Below, one piece after another: positions 54,248 through 63,285 of a DNA stretch of 64,000 nucleotides. The notes beneath the pieces are model-generated. The model saw only the letters and a program-made list of their open reading frames with translations. It did no database searches and had not been told where the DNA came from. The DNA lies in contig JAHBNG010000010.1 of NCBI GenBank assembly GCA_019217005.1, positions 1 through 64,000 on the forward strand, in the 5' to 3' direction. This stretch comes from Chloroflexi bacterium TSY (GTDB lineage Bacteria; Chloroflexota; Anaerolineae; Caldilineales; Caldilineaceae). A program made the position numbers and the translations under genes. Each line of letters begins with the position of its first letter. The first letter of the stretch is position 1.

Positions 54248-55414
54248 TTATGCCCGTTCTTCGGGATCGAAGAGGCGTTTATGCTCTTGAATGGCGTAAC
54301 GATCTGTCATACCTGCCAGGTAGTCACATACGACGCGATGAAGGATGCCTTCTTCGCTGGCTTCTTGTACTGCCTCACGGAGTGGGTCAGGCAATTGGCC
54401 TGGCTCAGCCACATATGCATCGAACAGTTGTGTGAGCAAACGTTCGGCCTTTACTGCCATACGCACCACGCGATAGTGACGATAGAAGCATCTAAATAGA
54501 TATTGCTTGAGTTCTTTGTTCAATGCCGCCATGTTCGCTGAATAACCAGCAATATTTTGTGGAAGACCCCGTATATCGTCAAGTGATACGATCCCGTGAT
54601 TCTGAAGGTTCTGTGCCGTCGCGGTAATCGCATTGCTTACTTCTAAGCCGACCAAACGTCGAATAAATCGATAGCGCAACATATCTTCGGAGAGGTTTGC
54701 GTCGATTGGTTCACCCAAATCCTCTAACACCAACTGAGTTAATTCCAACTGGCAAACTTCCTCTGGTCTTAAGATACCGCTTCGCAAGCCATCATCTAAA
54801 TCGCTGCTATTGTAGGCAATTTCATCTGCCAAATTACTCAATTGACATTCAAGTGTGCCTCGTTGGTCAGGCTCATAGGCACTGGCATCGACAATATCAT
54901 AATCTGTATCATGTTTGACGACGCCTTCACGCACTTCGTAGGTTAGATTCAGACCGATATGATCAGGATAACGTCGTTCCAGCTCGGTAATGATACGATA
55001 GGTCTGTTTTTGATGATCATAGCCGCCATGATAGTGCATCAGCTTGTTTAGGGTGGTTTCACCTACATGACCAAAAGGGGGATGACCCAAATCATGGGCA
55101 AGACAGATCGCTTCGGTCAAATCCTCGTTGCAACCCAAGCTGCGGGCCAGGGTTCGACCGATTTGTGCAACTTCAATGCTATGCGTAAGCCGATTGCGAT
55201 AATGATCGCCTTCGGAATAGACGAATACTTGGGTCTTATATTCCAACCGGCGGAAAGCCGTTGTATGGATGATGCGGTCCCGATCGCGCTGATAAGCTGT
55301 GCGGTATGGATGTTCAGTTTCGGGGTGGAGCCGCCCTTTACTTTGGCTGTTGCGGGCGGCATAGCTGGCTAGATATTGATCTTCTCGTTGTTCAAGTTCT
55401 TCCCGCGTAATCAT
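54248..55414 (-). CDS. dgt: dGTPase-like HD phosphohydrolase
   Basis: Hydrolyses dNTPs, dGTP in the best-known case, to the nucleoside and triphosphate. AAAGGAG six bases upstream picks the ATG at 55414, giving 388 residues. HRIIHTTAFRRLEYKTQVF-like sequence near 45-65, NRLTHSIEVAQIGRTLAR near 72-89 with the first His, and CLAHDLGHPPFGHVGE near 101-116 with the HD pair are all typical. It is the last gene of a minus-strand series; the gap to the SDR gene is 126 bases and holds a repeat. Confidence 0.92.
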   Translation of the reverse strand: MITREELEQREDQYLASYAARNSQSKGRLHPETEHPYRTAYQRDRDRIIHTTAFRRLEYKTQVFVYSEGDHYRNRLTHSIEVAQIGRTLARSLGCNEDLTEAICLAHDLGHPPFGHVGETTLNKLMHYHGGYDHQKQTYRIITELERRYPDHIGLNLTYEVREGVVKHDTDYDIVDASAYEPDQRGTLECQLSNLADEIAYNSSDLDDGLRSGILRPEEVCQLELTQLVLEDLGEPIDANLSEDMLRYRFIRRLVGLEVSNAITATAQNLQNHGIVSLDDIRGLPQNIAGYSANMAALNKELKQYLFRCFYRHYRVVRMAVKAERLLTQLFDAYVAEPGQLPDPLREAVQEASEEGILHRVVCDYLAGMTDRYAIQEHKRLFDPEERA

Positions 55415-55473
55415 CGATGCTCCTTTGTCCAACGATACTGCGCTTATGGGGTTTGTATCACAAAGTGTGCAGA

Positions 55474-55527
55474 TGCAAACATGATTCTAGCTACAGTTTT
55501 ATCAGATAAAGTAAAATCATGTTTTCA
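55474..55527. repeat. Inverted repeat related to 5373-5426
   Basis: TGCAAACATGATT pairs with AATCATGTTTTCA; the centre holds TTTTATCAGATAAAGTAAAA. Orientation is opposite to the copy at 5373. Confidence 0.5.
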
Positions 55528-55540
55528 TACAAAGATCAGT

Positions 55541-56317
55541 TTAAACGGCACTATTCCTTATAACACCATATCGTTCCCCTCCATCCACTGTCATGACATC
55601 ACCCGTGACATAGTCCGCCTCAATCAGATATTTAACTGCTTTGGCAACGTCATCTGCCTCTCCCCAACGTTGTAACAACGTGCGTTGAGCCTGCTCTTGG
55701 AGACGGCTCTCCGGATAATTGGGCGACGGCATAACGGGACCGGGCGCTATTGCATTAACACGAATCGTTGGCGCTAATTCAGTTGCTAGATGCCGCGTCA
55801 ACGCAAGCAGACCGGCCTTACCGACGGCGTGCGCCATAAAATTAGGCCACGGGTGCCAGACTGACAAATCGACAATATTGACAATAGCGCCCGTTTCATT
55901 TGTTTTCTGTGCCCGCTCCAACATTGAGGGGGCTAGATTGTTGCAAACAAAAAATGGTCCATCAATTGAGATCCGTGTCACGCGTTGCCATGTTTCAAGA
56001 TCAGCTGCGTTATTCGTGGGAAAAGGGAATTGTCCAAACAGGCTTGCGCTGTTGACGATGATGTCAACACCTCCGAATCGCTCCAGAATTGCGTCTGTCA
56101 TGGAACGAACCGCTGTACTGTTAGAGACATCCCCTTGAAGTGCAAGTGCTTCAACGCCTGCGCTCCTTGCTTCGCTAGCTGTCTGTTCAGCGTCGTCCGA
56201 TGAAGCGTTGTAGTTAATGACCACATTGACACCACAACGGGCCAGCATGAGCGTGATCGCTTTGCCTACCCGCCGAGCTCCGCCTGTGACAAGTGCCACT
56301 TTGCCGTTAGGGTTCAT
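55541..56317 (-). CDS. Short-chain dehydrogenase/reductase with His in place of the catalytic Tyr
   Basis: A 258-residue SDR. Coenzyme motif VALVTGGARRVGKAI near residues 7-21, IIVNSASLFG near 86-95 and the end VTGDVMTVDGGERYG are typical, closest to FolM/pteridine-reductase-like proteins. The active-site pattern reads MAHAVGKAGLL; the usual Tyr-x-x-x-Lys has His at the Tyr position. The neighbouring Ser position (VDLSVWHPW) is kept. It overlaps the phosphorylase gene by four bases. Activity may be altered. Confidence 0.88.
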   Translation of the reverse strand: MNPNGKVALVTGGARRVGKAITLMLARCGVNVVINYNASSDDAEQTASEARSAGVEALALQGDVSNSTAVRSMTDAILERFGGVDIIVNSASLFGQFPFPTNNAADLETWQRVTRISIDGPFFVCNNLAPSMLERAQKTNETGAIVNIVDLSVWHPWPNFMAHAVGKAGLLALTRHLATELAPTIRVNAIAPGPVMPSPNYPESRLQEQAQRTLLQRWGEADDVAKAVKYLIEADYVTGDVMTVDGGERYGVIRNSAV

Positions 56318-56754
56318 TTGTCGAAATATTTTTCCACAATGTAGCTGAGATTCGCAATCACAGACGCTGGAACCTGGCTTTTATCTGTAATGATGGCGTC
56401 TTGGAGTGCATTTTCATAGGGCGATGGTCCGATCGAGGCCAACAGGTTAATTGCGTTGGCAACAGCCTGTTTGGCGACATCTGCATTCGTTAACAACGTA
56501 CGAATGACGGCTTCTACTGTGACGGGCTCTTCACTTTCATGCCAAACATCGTAATCTGTGACGTGAGCCATACAGGCATAGCTCATTTCCGCTTCGCGCG
56601 CCAGAAACGCCTCAGGCGTGGTTGTCATACCAATAATATCCATCCCCCAACCGCGAAAGGCATGACTTTCTGCTTTGGTGCTGAAGCGCGGGCCTTCGAT
56701 GGTCACAAATGCACCGCCCAAATGAGCGGTTGCTCCGGTTTCCGTTACGGCTTT

Positions 56755-56862
56755 GGGGGTGGTTCATTTTAGGCGGACAATTAGGTTTACATTTTTGCAA
56801 AGAGAAAAGATGTTTATATTTTCTACTTTGCAAAAATGTAAACCTAATTCTGAACCACCCCC
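56755..56862. mobile_element. MITE family 2, copy b (108 bp, inside mtnP)
   Basis: Ends GGGGGTGGTTCA and TGAACCACCCCC. Target duplication GGCTTT at 56749-56754 and 56863-56868. The element is nearly one long hairpin: ATTAGGTTTACATTTTTGC pairs with GCAAAAATGTAAACCTAAT. Confidence 0.92.
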
Positions 56863-56965
56863 GGCTTTGTGGCAAATATCACTAAGAACAGAACAGAAAG
56901 GATCGGCCACGCTCACATGTACAACCAATCCTCCTGTGCCCGCCCCCGGATCATCAAAGAACGAA

Positions 56966-58000
56966 GGCTCATATATGAAAGTAGGTGAAAAGTATGTAAA
57001 ATAGGGAAAGAGGTCAATGAGAAAAAAGAAAAGAGAAAAAGAGCCATGAAAATGCGATATCCGATCCAAGAACTGATGAGCGAAGAAGGCTGTTATGAGA
57101 GATTGTTAGAGATCTTGCATCCAGAAGGGATGCAATGTCCAGATGGACATAGATTGCCAGAAGGGCAAGCGCCTCACAGTCGAGAGCGAGCCCGGGAATA
57201 AGTACAGATGCCGAGAATGCGGCAAAGTATACGATGCCTTTACGAATACAGTCTGGTCTGGAACGCATTACAATTGTGTGACGATAGTCTTAGTGATGCG
57301 AGGCATCATTCAAGGGACACCAACGCTGCATCTATCAGAGGAACTGTCTCTGAACTATAGTACGTTGTTGGAGCGTCGCCATCGGATCCAGAATACGGCG
57401 TTGCTCCAAGCCGCAGCCGCTTCCCCCTTTTTCGCGATTCTGTAGCTGAAGCCGATGAACTGTACCAGAATGCAGGAGAGAAAGGCGATTACCATCCCGA
57501 TCCAGATGACCCGCCCAGACCTCGAGCCAACAAGCGCCGTGGACGAGGGACGATGGAGAACGACCGACCACCGATTCTGGGCGTTGTGGGACGAACCTCT
57601 GGCCAAGTCCAGTTCACGGTCTGTGACAACACACAACAAGCAACCATTGTTCCTTTAGTTGTTGCTTGCTCTCTCCCCTGGCACCACTCTCTATACCGAC
57701 GAGTGCAACGCCTACAATCCCATTGCGGAGACTGGTCGCTCTCATGCCACTGTTTGTCACTCCCGGTACGAATGGGCTCGCGATGATGATGGCGACGGCA
57801 TTCGGGAAGTTCACTGCAACACCATGGAAGGCATTTGGACTGGTCTACGCAATTTTCTGCGTCCCTTTCGGGGTGTTCATAAACGTTATCTTGCCCAATA
57901 TGTTGCCATCTTTGAATGGACTCACAATCTCAAATTCGTCAATGACTCCTTTCTTCGCTCTCTCATTGACTCCCATTTCACCTATTTTCATTCATGAGCC
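56966..58000 (+). mobile_element. IS1595-type insertion sequence inside mtnP
   Basis: A 1035-bp element with inverted ends GGCTCATATATGAAAGTAGG and its partner CCTATTTTCATTCATGAGCC. Nine bases AAGAACGAA are duplicated at 56957-56965 and 58001-58009. The transposase reads on the plus strand, opposite to mtnP. Confidence 0.88.
57046..57997 (+). pseudogene. IS1595-family (ISXO2-like) transposase, frameshifted
   Basis: The N-terminus MKMRYPIQELMSEEGCYERL with a zinc-ribbon (CPDGH ... YRCRECGKVYDAFTNT) and a C-terminal DDE-like domain (TLYTDECNAYN; HCNTMEGIWTGLRNFLRPF) identify the ISXO2 type. Reading is broken near 57190, near 57430 and near 57660, so at least three shifts separate the segments 57046-57210, 57143-57445, 57433-57786 and 57659-57997. 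No active enzyme is encoded as written. Confidence 0.8.
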
Positions 58001-58355
58001 AAGAACGAAAGTGCACGATTGCGCGTGCGATCTAGCAACTGATCTGGAATGACAATATGGCCAGGAGCATATTCTTCGCGTAGACTGCCACAGGCACTAA
58101 CCGCAATGAGATATTCAACACCCAACATCTTGAACCCATAAATGTTTGCACGTTGATTCAGTTGTGTTGGGCTGATGCGATGACCACGTCCATGACGAGC
58201 CAAAAAGGCAACACGTTGTCCATGTAGGGTGCCCACAACAAAATGATCGGATGGTGCGCCAAAAGGAGTTTCGAGCGCAATCTCCTCGACATTCTCCAAT
58301 GCTTCCATCTGGTAGACACCACTACCGCCGATAACACCAAAGCGGATCTTTCCTG

Positions 58356-58880
58356 TCACGTGAGTATCTCCTTTAAATATGGATTTTTCTGATCGCGTCC
58401 AGACAAAATCGGGTTATCGATTCCCCAATCGATGGCCAAATCGGGATCGTTCCACGCAACGCCAAATTCATCGTCACCATCATAATAGTTATCAACAATA
58501 TACATCAATGTTGCGTCAGTGAGACCAAGAAACCCATGCGCAACGCCGATGGGAATAAAGACGCCCATCAAATTGTCATCGCCAACGTCAATGGTTTCAA
58601 CTGCCTGATAGGTATTCGAATCTTTGCGCAGGTCAGCCAGCCCAACGCGGAGAGTGCCTCGAATGACGGTCCAATAATCTACTTGTTTATGATGATAGTG
58701 CAAGCCGCGTAGCACGCCTTTGGTACTATCGCTACGATTTGTCTGGATAATGTCCCAAGAGCGTTCGGGGAACCATTCTTTGCGAAAGGTTTCCATAAAT
58801 CGACCCCGATCATCACCAAACGGCTGAAGTTTGACATATTTCACACCGATAATTTTAGAAGAATTTATGATTTCAGGCAT
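58356..58880 (-). CDS. rfbC: dTDP-4-dehydrorhamnose 3,5-epimerase-like protein
   Basis: A cupin-fold epimerase of sugar nucleotides. The 174-residue protein has DDRGRFMETFRKEW near 23-36, GVLRGLHYHHKQVDYWTVIRG near 55-75 with the catalytic His, and PIGVAHGFLGLTDATLMYIV near 112-131. The end, ILSGRDQKNP, fits the family. No rfbA, B or D is nearby, and it lies between hisG and mtnP, so its sugar substrate is uncertain. Confidence 0.85.
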   Translation of the reverse strand: MPEIINSSKIIGVKYVKLQPFGDDRGRFMETFRKEWFPERSWDIIQTNRSDSTKGVLRGLHYHHKQVDYWTVIRGTLRVGLADLRKDSNTYQAVETIDVGDDNLMGVFIPIGVAHGFLGLTDATLMYIVDNYYDGDDEFGVAWNDPDLAIDWGIDNPILSGRDQKNPYLKEILT

Positions 58881-58900
58881 AGTTTACTACTTTCTAGATT

Positions 58901-59569
58901 TTACTTAACTACATGAGGCTCCGATGAATTGAGAACCTTTTTGATTGTGTCAACAATGTATTGGACCGCGCTCGACTTCACTCGATAAGAAGCTTGATTA
59001 ATAATTAAGATCGATTGTATATCCATAATTTTTCGCAATTCAACTAGGCCATTATCGCGGAGAGTGGCACCAGTTTCTACAATGTCGACAATTAGATCGG
59101 CTAATCCAACCAGTGGGCCTAATTCGACTGAACCATGTAACTGAATAATCTCAGCGCTGACGTCCCGATCGCGAAAGTACTCTAGCGCAAGATTTGGGAA
59201 CTTTGTCGCGATACGGGGTTGGTTGTTATGTCGAAGCGGTGTATCAACACGATTTGCTAGTGCACAGACGCTCAGTCGACAGTGCCCAAAGGGAAGTTGC
59301 AATGGCTCATAGACATTGCGTCGACTTTCACGCAGAGTATCTAAACCACATACTCCCAGATCTGCTGCCCCATACTCGACAAAGGTTGGAACATCAGTCG
59401 GCTTAACCTGTACATATCGGAGTGATTGATCAGGGCTTTCGCTGATGAGTTTACGATCAATTCGGCTCTTAGGAGTTGAAAGCCCGGATTTCTGAAACAA
59501 CTCTAGAGATTGGCGTTCGATTCGTCCCTTAGGCAAAGCAATGGTCAGTACTTGTTGATCATGAGTCAT
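58901..59569 (-). CDS. hisG: ATP phosphoribosyltransferase, short form
   Basis: The first step of histidine synthesis. The 222-residue protein is the short form, without the C-terminal regulatory domain, and so needs HisZ. TIALPKGRIERQSLELF near 9-25, YGAADLGVCGLDTL near 65-78 and the PRPP loop DLIVDIVETGATLRDNGL near 159-176 are present. A hisZ gene lies upstream on the same strand (59912-61207), separated by 342 bases with repeats. rfbC follows by 20 bases. Confidence 0.93.
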   Translation of the reverse strand: MTHDQQVLTIALPKGRIERQSLELFQKSGLSTPKSRIDRKLISESPDQSLRYVQVKPTDVPTFVEYGAADLGVCGLDTLRESRRNVYEPLQLPFGHCRLSVCALANRVDTPLRHNNQPRIATKFPNLALEYFRDRDVSAEIIQLHGSVELGPLVGLADLIVDIVETGATLRDNGLVELRKIMDIQSILIINQASYRVKSSAVQYIVDTIKKVLNSSEPHVVK

Positions 59570-59602
59570 AGTTGTGAGAATCTCAGTTAGAGATGTCTAA
59601 GT

Positions 59603-59703
59603 CGTAGGTCACTTCTCTGTAGTGACGAGCATCAAGAACCCTGAATCTTTACTTGAAACCGGGCGTTCGCTTGCCCCGTGTCCCGCCGGAGACGGGACCT
59701 ACG
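59603..59703. repeat. CGTAGGTC double-hairpin repeat, copy 2
   Basis: Same design as 14018-14117: CGTAGGTC ... GACCTACG outside, GTCACTTCTCTGTAGTGAC and GTCCCGCCGGAGACGGGAC inside. Confidence 0.65.
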
Positions 59704-59774
59704 TTAAACTCTCATAATTTCGTTGACACTGTACTAGTGAAGTTGCGCCTCAAACCGACGAGTAGCCTGGTCAT

Positions 59775-59832
59775 GGTGGATGGTTGATAGTGGATGGTGA
59801 CATATGGAACTATCCACTATCAACCATCCACC
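59775..59832. repeat. Perfect 21-bp inverted repeat
   Basis: GGTGGATGGTTGATAGTGG and its complement CCACTATCAACCATCCACC enclose a loop with GACATATGG. Very stable as a hairpin, but no T run follows. Confidence 0.7.
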
Positions 59833-59911
59833 AGCCACGAAACTTGACTCATTTGTACAGATTTTTCCATATGGCAGTACCGAGTCGAGAAATTGATTGT
59901 ACGGTCAGCAT

Positions 59912-61207
59912 TTATCTATTCGTGACGAGCTTGTCAATGATAGGTTGGATGAGTTGTCGACTTTCCTCTTGTTTGACAAACCAAGAAGAACTGTCTGGGT
60001 TGTTTAGGCTATCATAGACATAAAAACCATTGTCTTTCCATGAGAGTGCGCAAGGAATGCCGTAAGACTGAGCTGCTTGGCACAGAGCGTTTCCGTGTAG
60101 ATTATTCAGATCAATAGCGACGCGGATTCCACTTTTGCGCCAGTCTTCAATTAACTGATGGCAGACCGGACTTCCATGGGTTGCAACGAGAAAGTGGGGG
60201 GCAATTTGAGTTGCCGACCCGCTCTGACCTGTCTGGGCGCGACGCGCAATCAGAATACGTTCCACACCAAGCGCCACACCGATAGCCGGTTTAGATGGCC
60301 CAAATGTGCCTATCAGATTGTCGTAACGACCACCTCCGGCAATCCCAAACCCAATACCGGGAGAAAATGCTTGAAAAGTGATTCCCGTATAATAGCCAAT
60401 GTTTCGGATCTCTGTTAAATCTAAATCAACAAGATGGTCAACACCATGGGCATTCAGCAGATCATAAAGAGTTTGAACGTCTTCGACCGCCATCTCCATC
60501 TCTGCGTTAAGACAGTTTCGTTTGGCTAGCTGTAAGATCTGCTTATGATCTTTCCCGTTTAAACCCAAAAGATTTTCGAATACTGTCTTCACCTTTGGCG
60601 CTATGGATAGATCCTGGACAAATTCAAGGAGCGCTGGCTCACTTTTGCGCTGTAGCGTCAATGTCAGGGTCTTTTCTTCGGCAGCCGAAAGAGAAAGACT
60701 TTGGAGCAATCCATTGATGAAACGGGGTTGACCAAGAAGCAGCCGAAACTTTTGTAAGCCGGACGCTTGGAGTGCTCTCACTGTGAGGGCTAGCACTTCT
60801 GCATCTGCATCAGGTGCTTCACTCCCGATGAGTTCAATGCCGGCCTGATAGAATTCGCGTTGACGACCTGCCTGTGGTTCATCATGTCGAAAAACACTTC
60901 CTACATAACAGAAACGCTGTGGCGATATTACATCAAAAAGACGCATACCAACAAGTCGTGCGACCCCAATCGTCATATCCGGACGCAAGGCAAGCATACT
61001 GCCTTCGGGATCCTGAAAATGATAGACTTCTGAACGTCGACTATTGCTATAGTGCGAACGAATTGTCTCTGCATGTTCGAACATCGGCAGAATTACGTCA
61101 TAATAGCCCCAACTACGAAATAGTTCTAATAACGTAACTTCAAGCTGACGCCGTTCATAAGCGTCATCCCAAAAATAATCAGAAACGCCGCGCGCAATGT
61201 GATACAT
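59912..61207 (-). CDS. hisZ: ATP phosphoribosyltransferase regulatory subunit HisZ
   Basis: A histidyl-tRNA-synthetase-like protein without synthetase function that completes short-form HisG. The 431-residue protein keeps class II motifs: YYDVILPMFEHAETIRSH near 35-52, ALRPDMTIGVARLVG near 73-87, FCYVGSVFRHDEPQAGRQRE near 100-119 and YYTGITFQAFSPG near 273-285. GIAGGGRYDNLIGTFG near 289-304 is also present. The short HisG downstream supports HisZ rather than HisS. It follows a small exported protein by three bases. Confidence 0.88.
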   Translation of the reverse strand: MYHIARGVSDYFWDDAYERRQLEVTLLELFRSWGYYDVILPMFEHAETIRSHYSNSRRSEVYHFQDPEGSMLALRPDMTIGVARLVGMRLFDVISPQRFCYVGSVFRHDEPQAGRQREFYQAGIELIGSEAPDADAEVLALTVRALQASGLQKFRLLLGQPRFINGLLQSLSLSAAEEKTLTLTLQRKSEPALLEFVQDLSIAPKVKTVFENLLGLNGKDHKQILQLAKRNCLNAEMEMAVEDVQTLYDLLNAHGVDHLVDLDLTEIRNIGYYTGITFQAFSPGIGFGIAGGGRYDNLIGTFGPSKPAIGVALGVERILIARRAQTGQSGSATQIAPHFLVATHGSPVCHQLIEDWRKSGIRVAIDLNNLHGNALCQAAQSYGIPCALSWKDNGFYVYDSLNNPDSSSWFVKQEESRQLIQPIIDKLVTNR

Positions 61208-61210
61208 TGG

Positions 61211-61585
61211 CTACTCCGATGTGGTCGTAACCGTATCGGTCGACGTAACTGTATCCGGTGCGAAGATCTGCTCTACTGTCGTAATAGGAGAGACGAATTG
61301 AGATGCTGGTTGTAGGTCGACCTTCATATCAATGGCATCAACCGGCCCAATAGTTAGATTGAGATTCAATTGGAGAGGAACCGTTACCGTTTGAACACCA
61401 GTTTCGGTACTCATTAATAACGTGACATCAATGGGGATCTGCTGATTCATACCACCCTGAAGCGCCGTAATCACTGCTGTCTGTGCGACATCTTGAGCAG
61501 ATGCATTCTGCTGACGATAAAGCGAGACAATCATAAGCGAGACAAATATTAGGGCTAAAGCAAGACCGGTCCAAATTTTTTGCAT
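61211..61585 (-). CDS. Small exported or anchored hypothetical protein (124 aa)
   Basis: GGAG eight bases upstream of the ATG at 61585 sets the start. The N-terminus is a signal or anchor helix (IWTGLALALIFVSLMIVSLY). The remaining 100 residues contain amphipathic strands (TVTVPLQLNLNLTIGPVDAI) and a Thr/Ser tail. Not recognised. It ends three bases before hisZ and so shares its transcript, but a link to histidine synthesis is not evident. Confidence 0.6.
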   Translation of the reverse strand: MQKIWTGLALALIFVSLMIVSLYRQQNASAQDVAQTAVITALQGGMNQQIPIDVTLLMSTETGVQTVTVPLQLNLNLTIGPVDAIDMKVDLQPASQFVSPITTVEQIFAPDTVTSTDTVTTTSE

Positions 61586-61767
61586 AGTGAATCTCCAAAT
61601 TGTTAAATTGTTCATACGGTATAATTGCAATACTGTCGATGTAAGCAGGCAATGCTCACAATAAGGTTGCCAGTTTACGCGCTAGAGTATATCATAATAA
61701 TGAATCCTTCACTGAATGATAGGATGACTGGATCTGAATCCATTTAGAACCCGATAAGGAGACAATT

Positions 61768-62454
61768 ATGTGTGGAAGATTCACGCTGCGAGCGCCCGCC
61801 AATGCCTTGGCATCACTCTTTGATTTGCCAGAGGAGCCGGAGCTTGCACCTCGTTACAATATTGCACCGACGCAGCCTGTTGCGATTGTGCGTATGAACA
61901 GCCAAACAGAACAACGGGAGTGGACCCACGTGCGCTGGGGACTCATTCCCTCTTGGGCAAAAGATCCTGCTATCGGATCTCGGATGATCAATGCCCGTTC
62001 AGAGACCGTGGCGGAAAAACCATCCTTCCGTGCCGCGTTTAAGCGTCGTCGCTGCCTGGTCCCAGCCGATGGATTTTATGAGTGGAAAAAAGAGGGCAAG
62101 ATAAAACAACCCTATTACATTACCGTACAGAATGGACTCTCGCAAGATGAAAGCCTCTTTGCCATTGCAGGACTGTGGGAATATTGGGAAGGTGCAGATG
62201 GCTCTGCCTTGGAAACATGTACATTGTTGACAACTGAAGCAAACGAGTTCATGCAGCAACTACATCATCGAATGCCAGTTATCGTGGATCCCGTTGACTA
62301 TGATCTTTGGCTGGGCCTGGATGAATCACCCGACTACCTCTCCAATTTGCACCATCTTTTGCGTCCATATTCATCAGAGAAGATGGCTACTCGGCCTGTG
62401 AGTACCTATGTGAATAATGCGCGGAATGAAGGCATAGAGTGTCTTGCTGCGTAA
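61768..62454 (+). CDS. SOS response-associated peptidase (SRAP/HMCES-YedK type)
   Basis: SRAP proteins form a covalent link to abasic sites in single-stranded DNA through Cys2. The 228-residue protein starts MCGRFTLRAP, giving the needed Cys2 after removal of Met. RYNIAPTQPVAIVR near 32-45, GLIPSWAKD near 59-67, INARSETVAEKPSFR near 75-89, CLVPADGFYEWKK near 96-108 and HHRMPVIVDP near 169-178 complete the active site. AAGGAG lies seven bases upstream. Confidence 0.93.
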   Translation: MCGRFTLRAPANALASLFDLPEEPELAPRYNIAPTQPVAIVRMNSQTEQREWTHVRWGLIPSWAKDPAIGSRMINARSETVAEKPSFRAAFKRRRCLVPADGFYEWKKEGKIKQPYYITVQNGLSQDESLFAIAGLWEYWEGADGSALETCTLLTTEANEFMQQLHHRMPVIVDPVDYDLWLGLDESPDYLSNLHHLLRPYSSEKMATRPVSTYVNNARNEGIECLAA

Positions 62455-62770
62455 CTCCACAATGGCTCAAAAATTCTATTGTATAGATGTTCAGATGGCG
62501 TGCGCTAACTCTGGATATTTCGAAGCGTCCCAGATAAATGTGCCGCTGCAGAGTTGGAAGAGATGAGGTTCTGTCTGCGCAAAGTTCACGTAAGCAAGCT
62601 AAGCACCCCTATTTTGACACTGTCAAGTTGACTACGTCAAGATGGTAAACGATTATCTTGACAGTGTCAAGTAAGATCCGTTACCATGTTAGCCGTTCTG
62701 CAACCAACATAAACGCCCGCGACGTAGTGTCGCAGGCGTTTACTGGCGGAAGATTTGCTTTCTGAGTACT
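62455..62770. other. Intergenic region with two inverted repeats
   Basis: No supported gene. It contains the inverted repeat at 62614-62670 and a hairpin at 62711-62741 (AAACGCCCGCGAC/GTCGCAGGCGTTT), which could end transcription from the SRAP gene. Confidence 0.45.
62614..62670. repeat. Inverted repeat TTGACACTGTCAAG / CTTGACAGTGTCAA
   Basis: Perfect 14-base arms 29 bases apart; each arm is itself almost palindromic. Could be a regulator site or the ends of a small lost element. Confidence 0.5.
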
Positions 62771-63239
62771 ATGGCCGCTCCCGTTTGGGTCTGGCCTAAT
62801 CAGCTTCCGATCGAAGGCGAACCGGCTTACATGGTTGACGTCATGAATCATTACAACGAGTAGCTGTTGCAATCAGATACCCCGAAGCTGCACATTTATG
62901 TCTCCTCTGGTTTTATCAATTCTCTATCTGTCCATGATTGTCTTGCGGACCATATGAGCAATTATGAATTAGGTTATGTGGGGCGGTAGCTCCACAAAAC
63001 TCCTTGGAGTTGAAGTCAGGTCGCAAAAACGCCAATTCTGTTGACATAACAGGTGGAAAACAGTCTGTTTTGAACCAATTCGGCGCTACTTTTGCTAAAA
63101 ATCCGGTAGAGCTCGAGCATTATGTCTAATCCAAGTAGAACTGTGGAGCTACCTGTGGGGCAAGGGCTACATTTTATCTAGCATGATCATCCTGAAGCGA
63201 GTGGTCGAGCCATTGCAGACTGGTATCGACGAATCTAGC
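62771..63239 (+). pseudogene. Haloalkane dehalogenase C-terminal remnant, with MITE and two TAG codons
   Basis: Haloalkane dehalogenases are alpha/beta hydrolases. The frame reads VWVWPNQLPIEGEPAYMV, then NHYNE-stop-LLQSDTPKLHIYVSSG, and after a MITE GQGLHFI-stop-HDHPEASGRAIADWYRRI. The two stops are TAG, at places where the family usually has Trp and Gln. Removing the MITE (62995-63153) joins ELGYVG with QGLHFI in frame. The N-terminal two thirds and the nucleophile Asp are missing. This is a clear gene fossil. Confidence 0.8.
62995..63153. mobile_element. MITE family 3 (159 bp, inside the dehalogenase remnant)
   Basis: Terminal repeats GGTAGCTCCACA and TGTGGAGCTACC. Target duplication TGTGGGGC at 62987-62994 and 63154-63161. 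Only one copy is in the window. Confidence 0.85.
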
Positions 63240-63285
63240 AAGCTACGCTTGTAGTAGAGTAAGCGTATGAAAGAAGGAGGGAGTC

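Larger units (their letters stand above)
56314..58359 (-). pseudogene. mtnP: MTA/purine nucleoside phosphorylase, interrupted by an IS and a MITE
   Basis: The protein should phosphorolyse methylthioadenosine or a purine nucleoside in salvage. The first part (58001-58359) has FGVIGGSGVYQMEAL and FLARHGRGHRISPTQLNQRAN; the middle (56863-56956) reads FDDPGAGTGGLVVHVSVADP; the last (56314-56748) holds GGAFVTIEGPRFSTKAES and MTTTPEAFLAREAEM. An IS1595-type element (56966-58000) and a family-2 MITE (56755-56862) split it. Removing both with one copy of each target duplication leaves 888 bases, exactly 296 codons, with no other defect. It overlaps rfbC and the SDR gene by four bases on each side, a tight operon. 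Confidence 0.9.
59570..59911. other. Intergenic region between hisZ and hisG with repeats
   Basis: No gene is seen. It holds the double-hairpin repeat at 59603-59703, the short repeat ACTAGTGAAGTTGCGCCTC, and a long hairpin at 59775-59832. This separates two genes whose products form one complex. Confidence 0.55.

Noticed and set aside
59912..61207. Histidyl-tRNA synthetase
   Set aside because: The adjacent short-form HisG and the degenerate second half point to HisZ.
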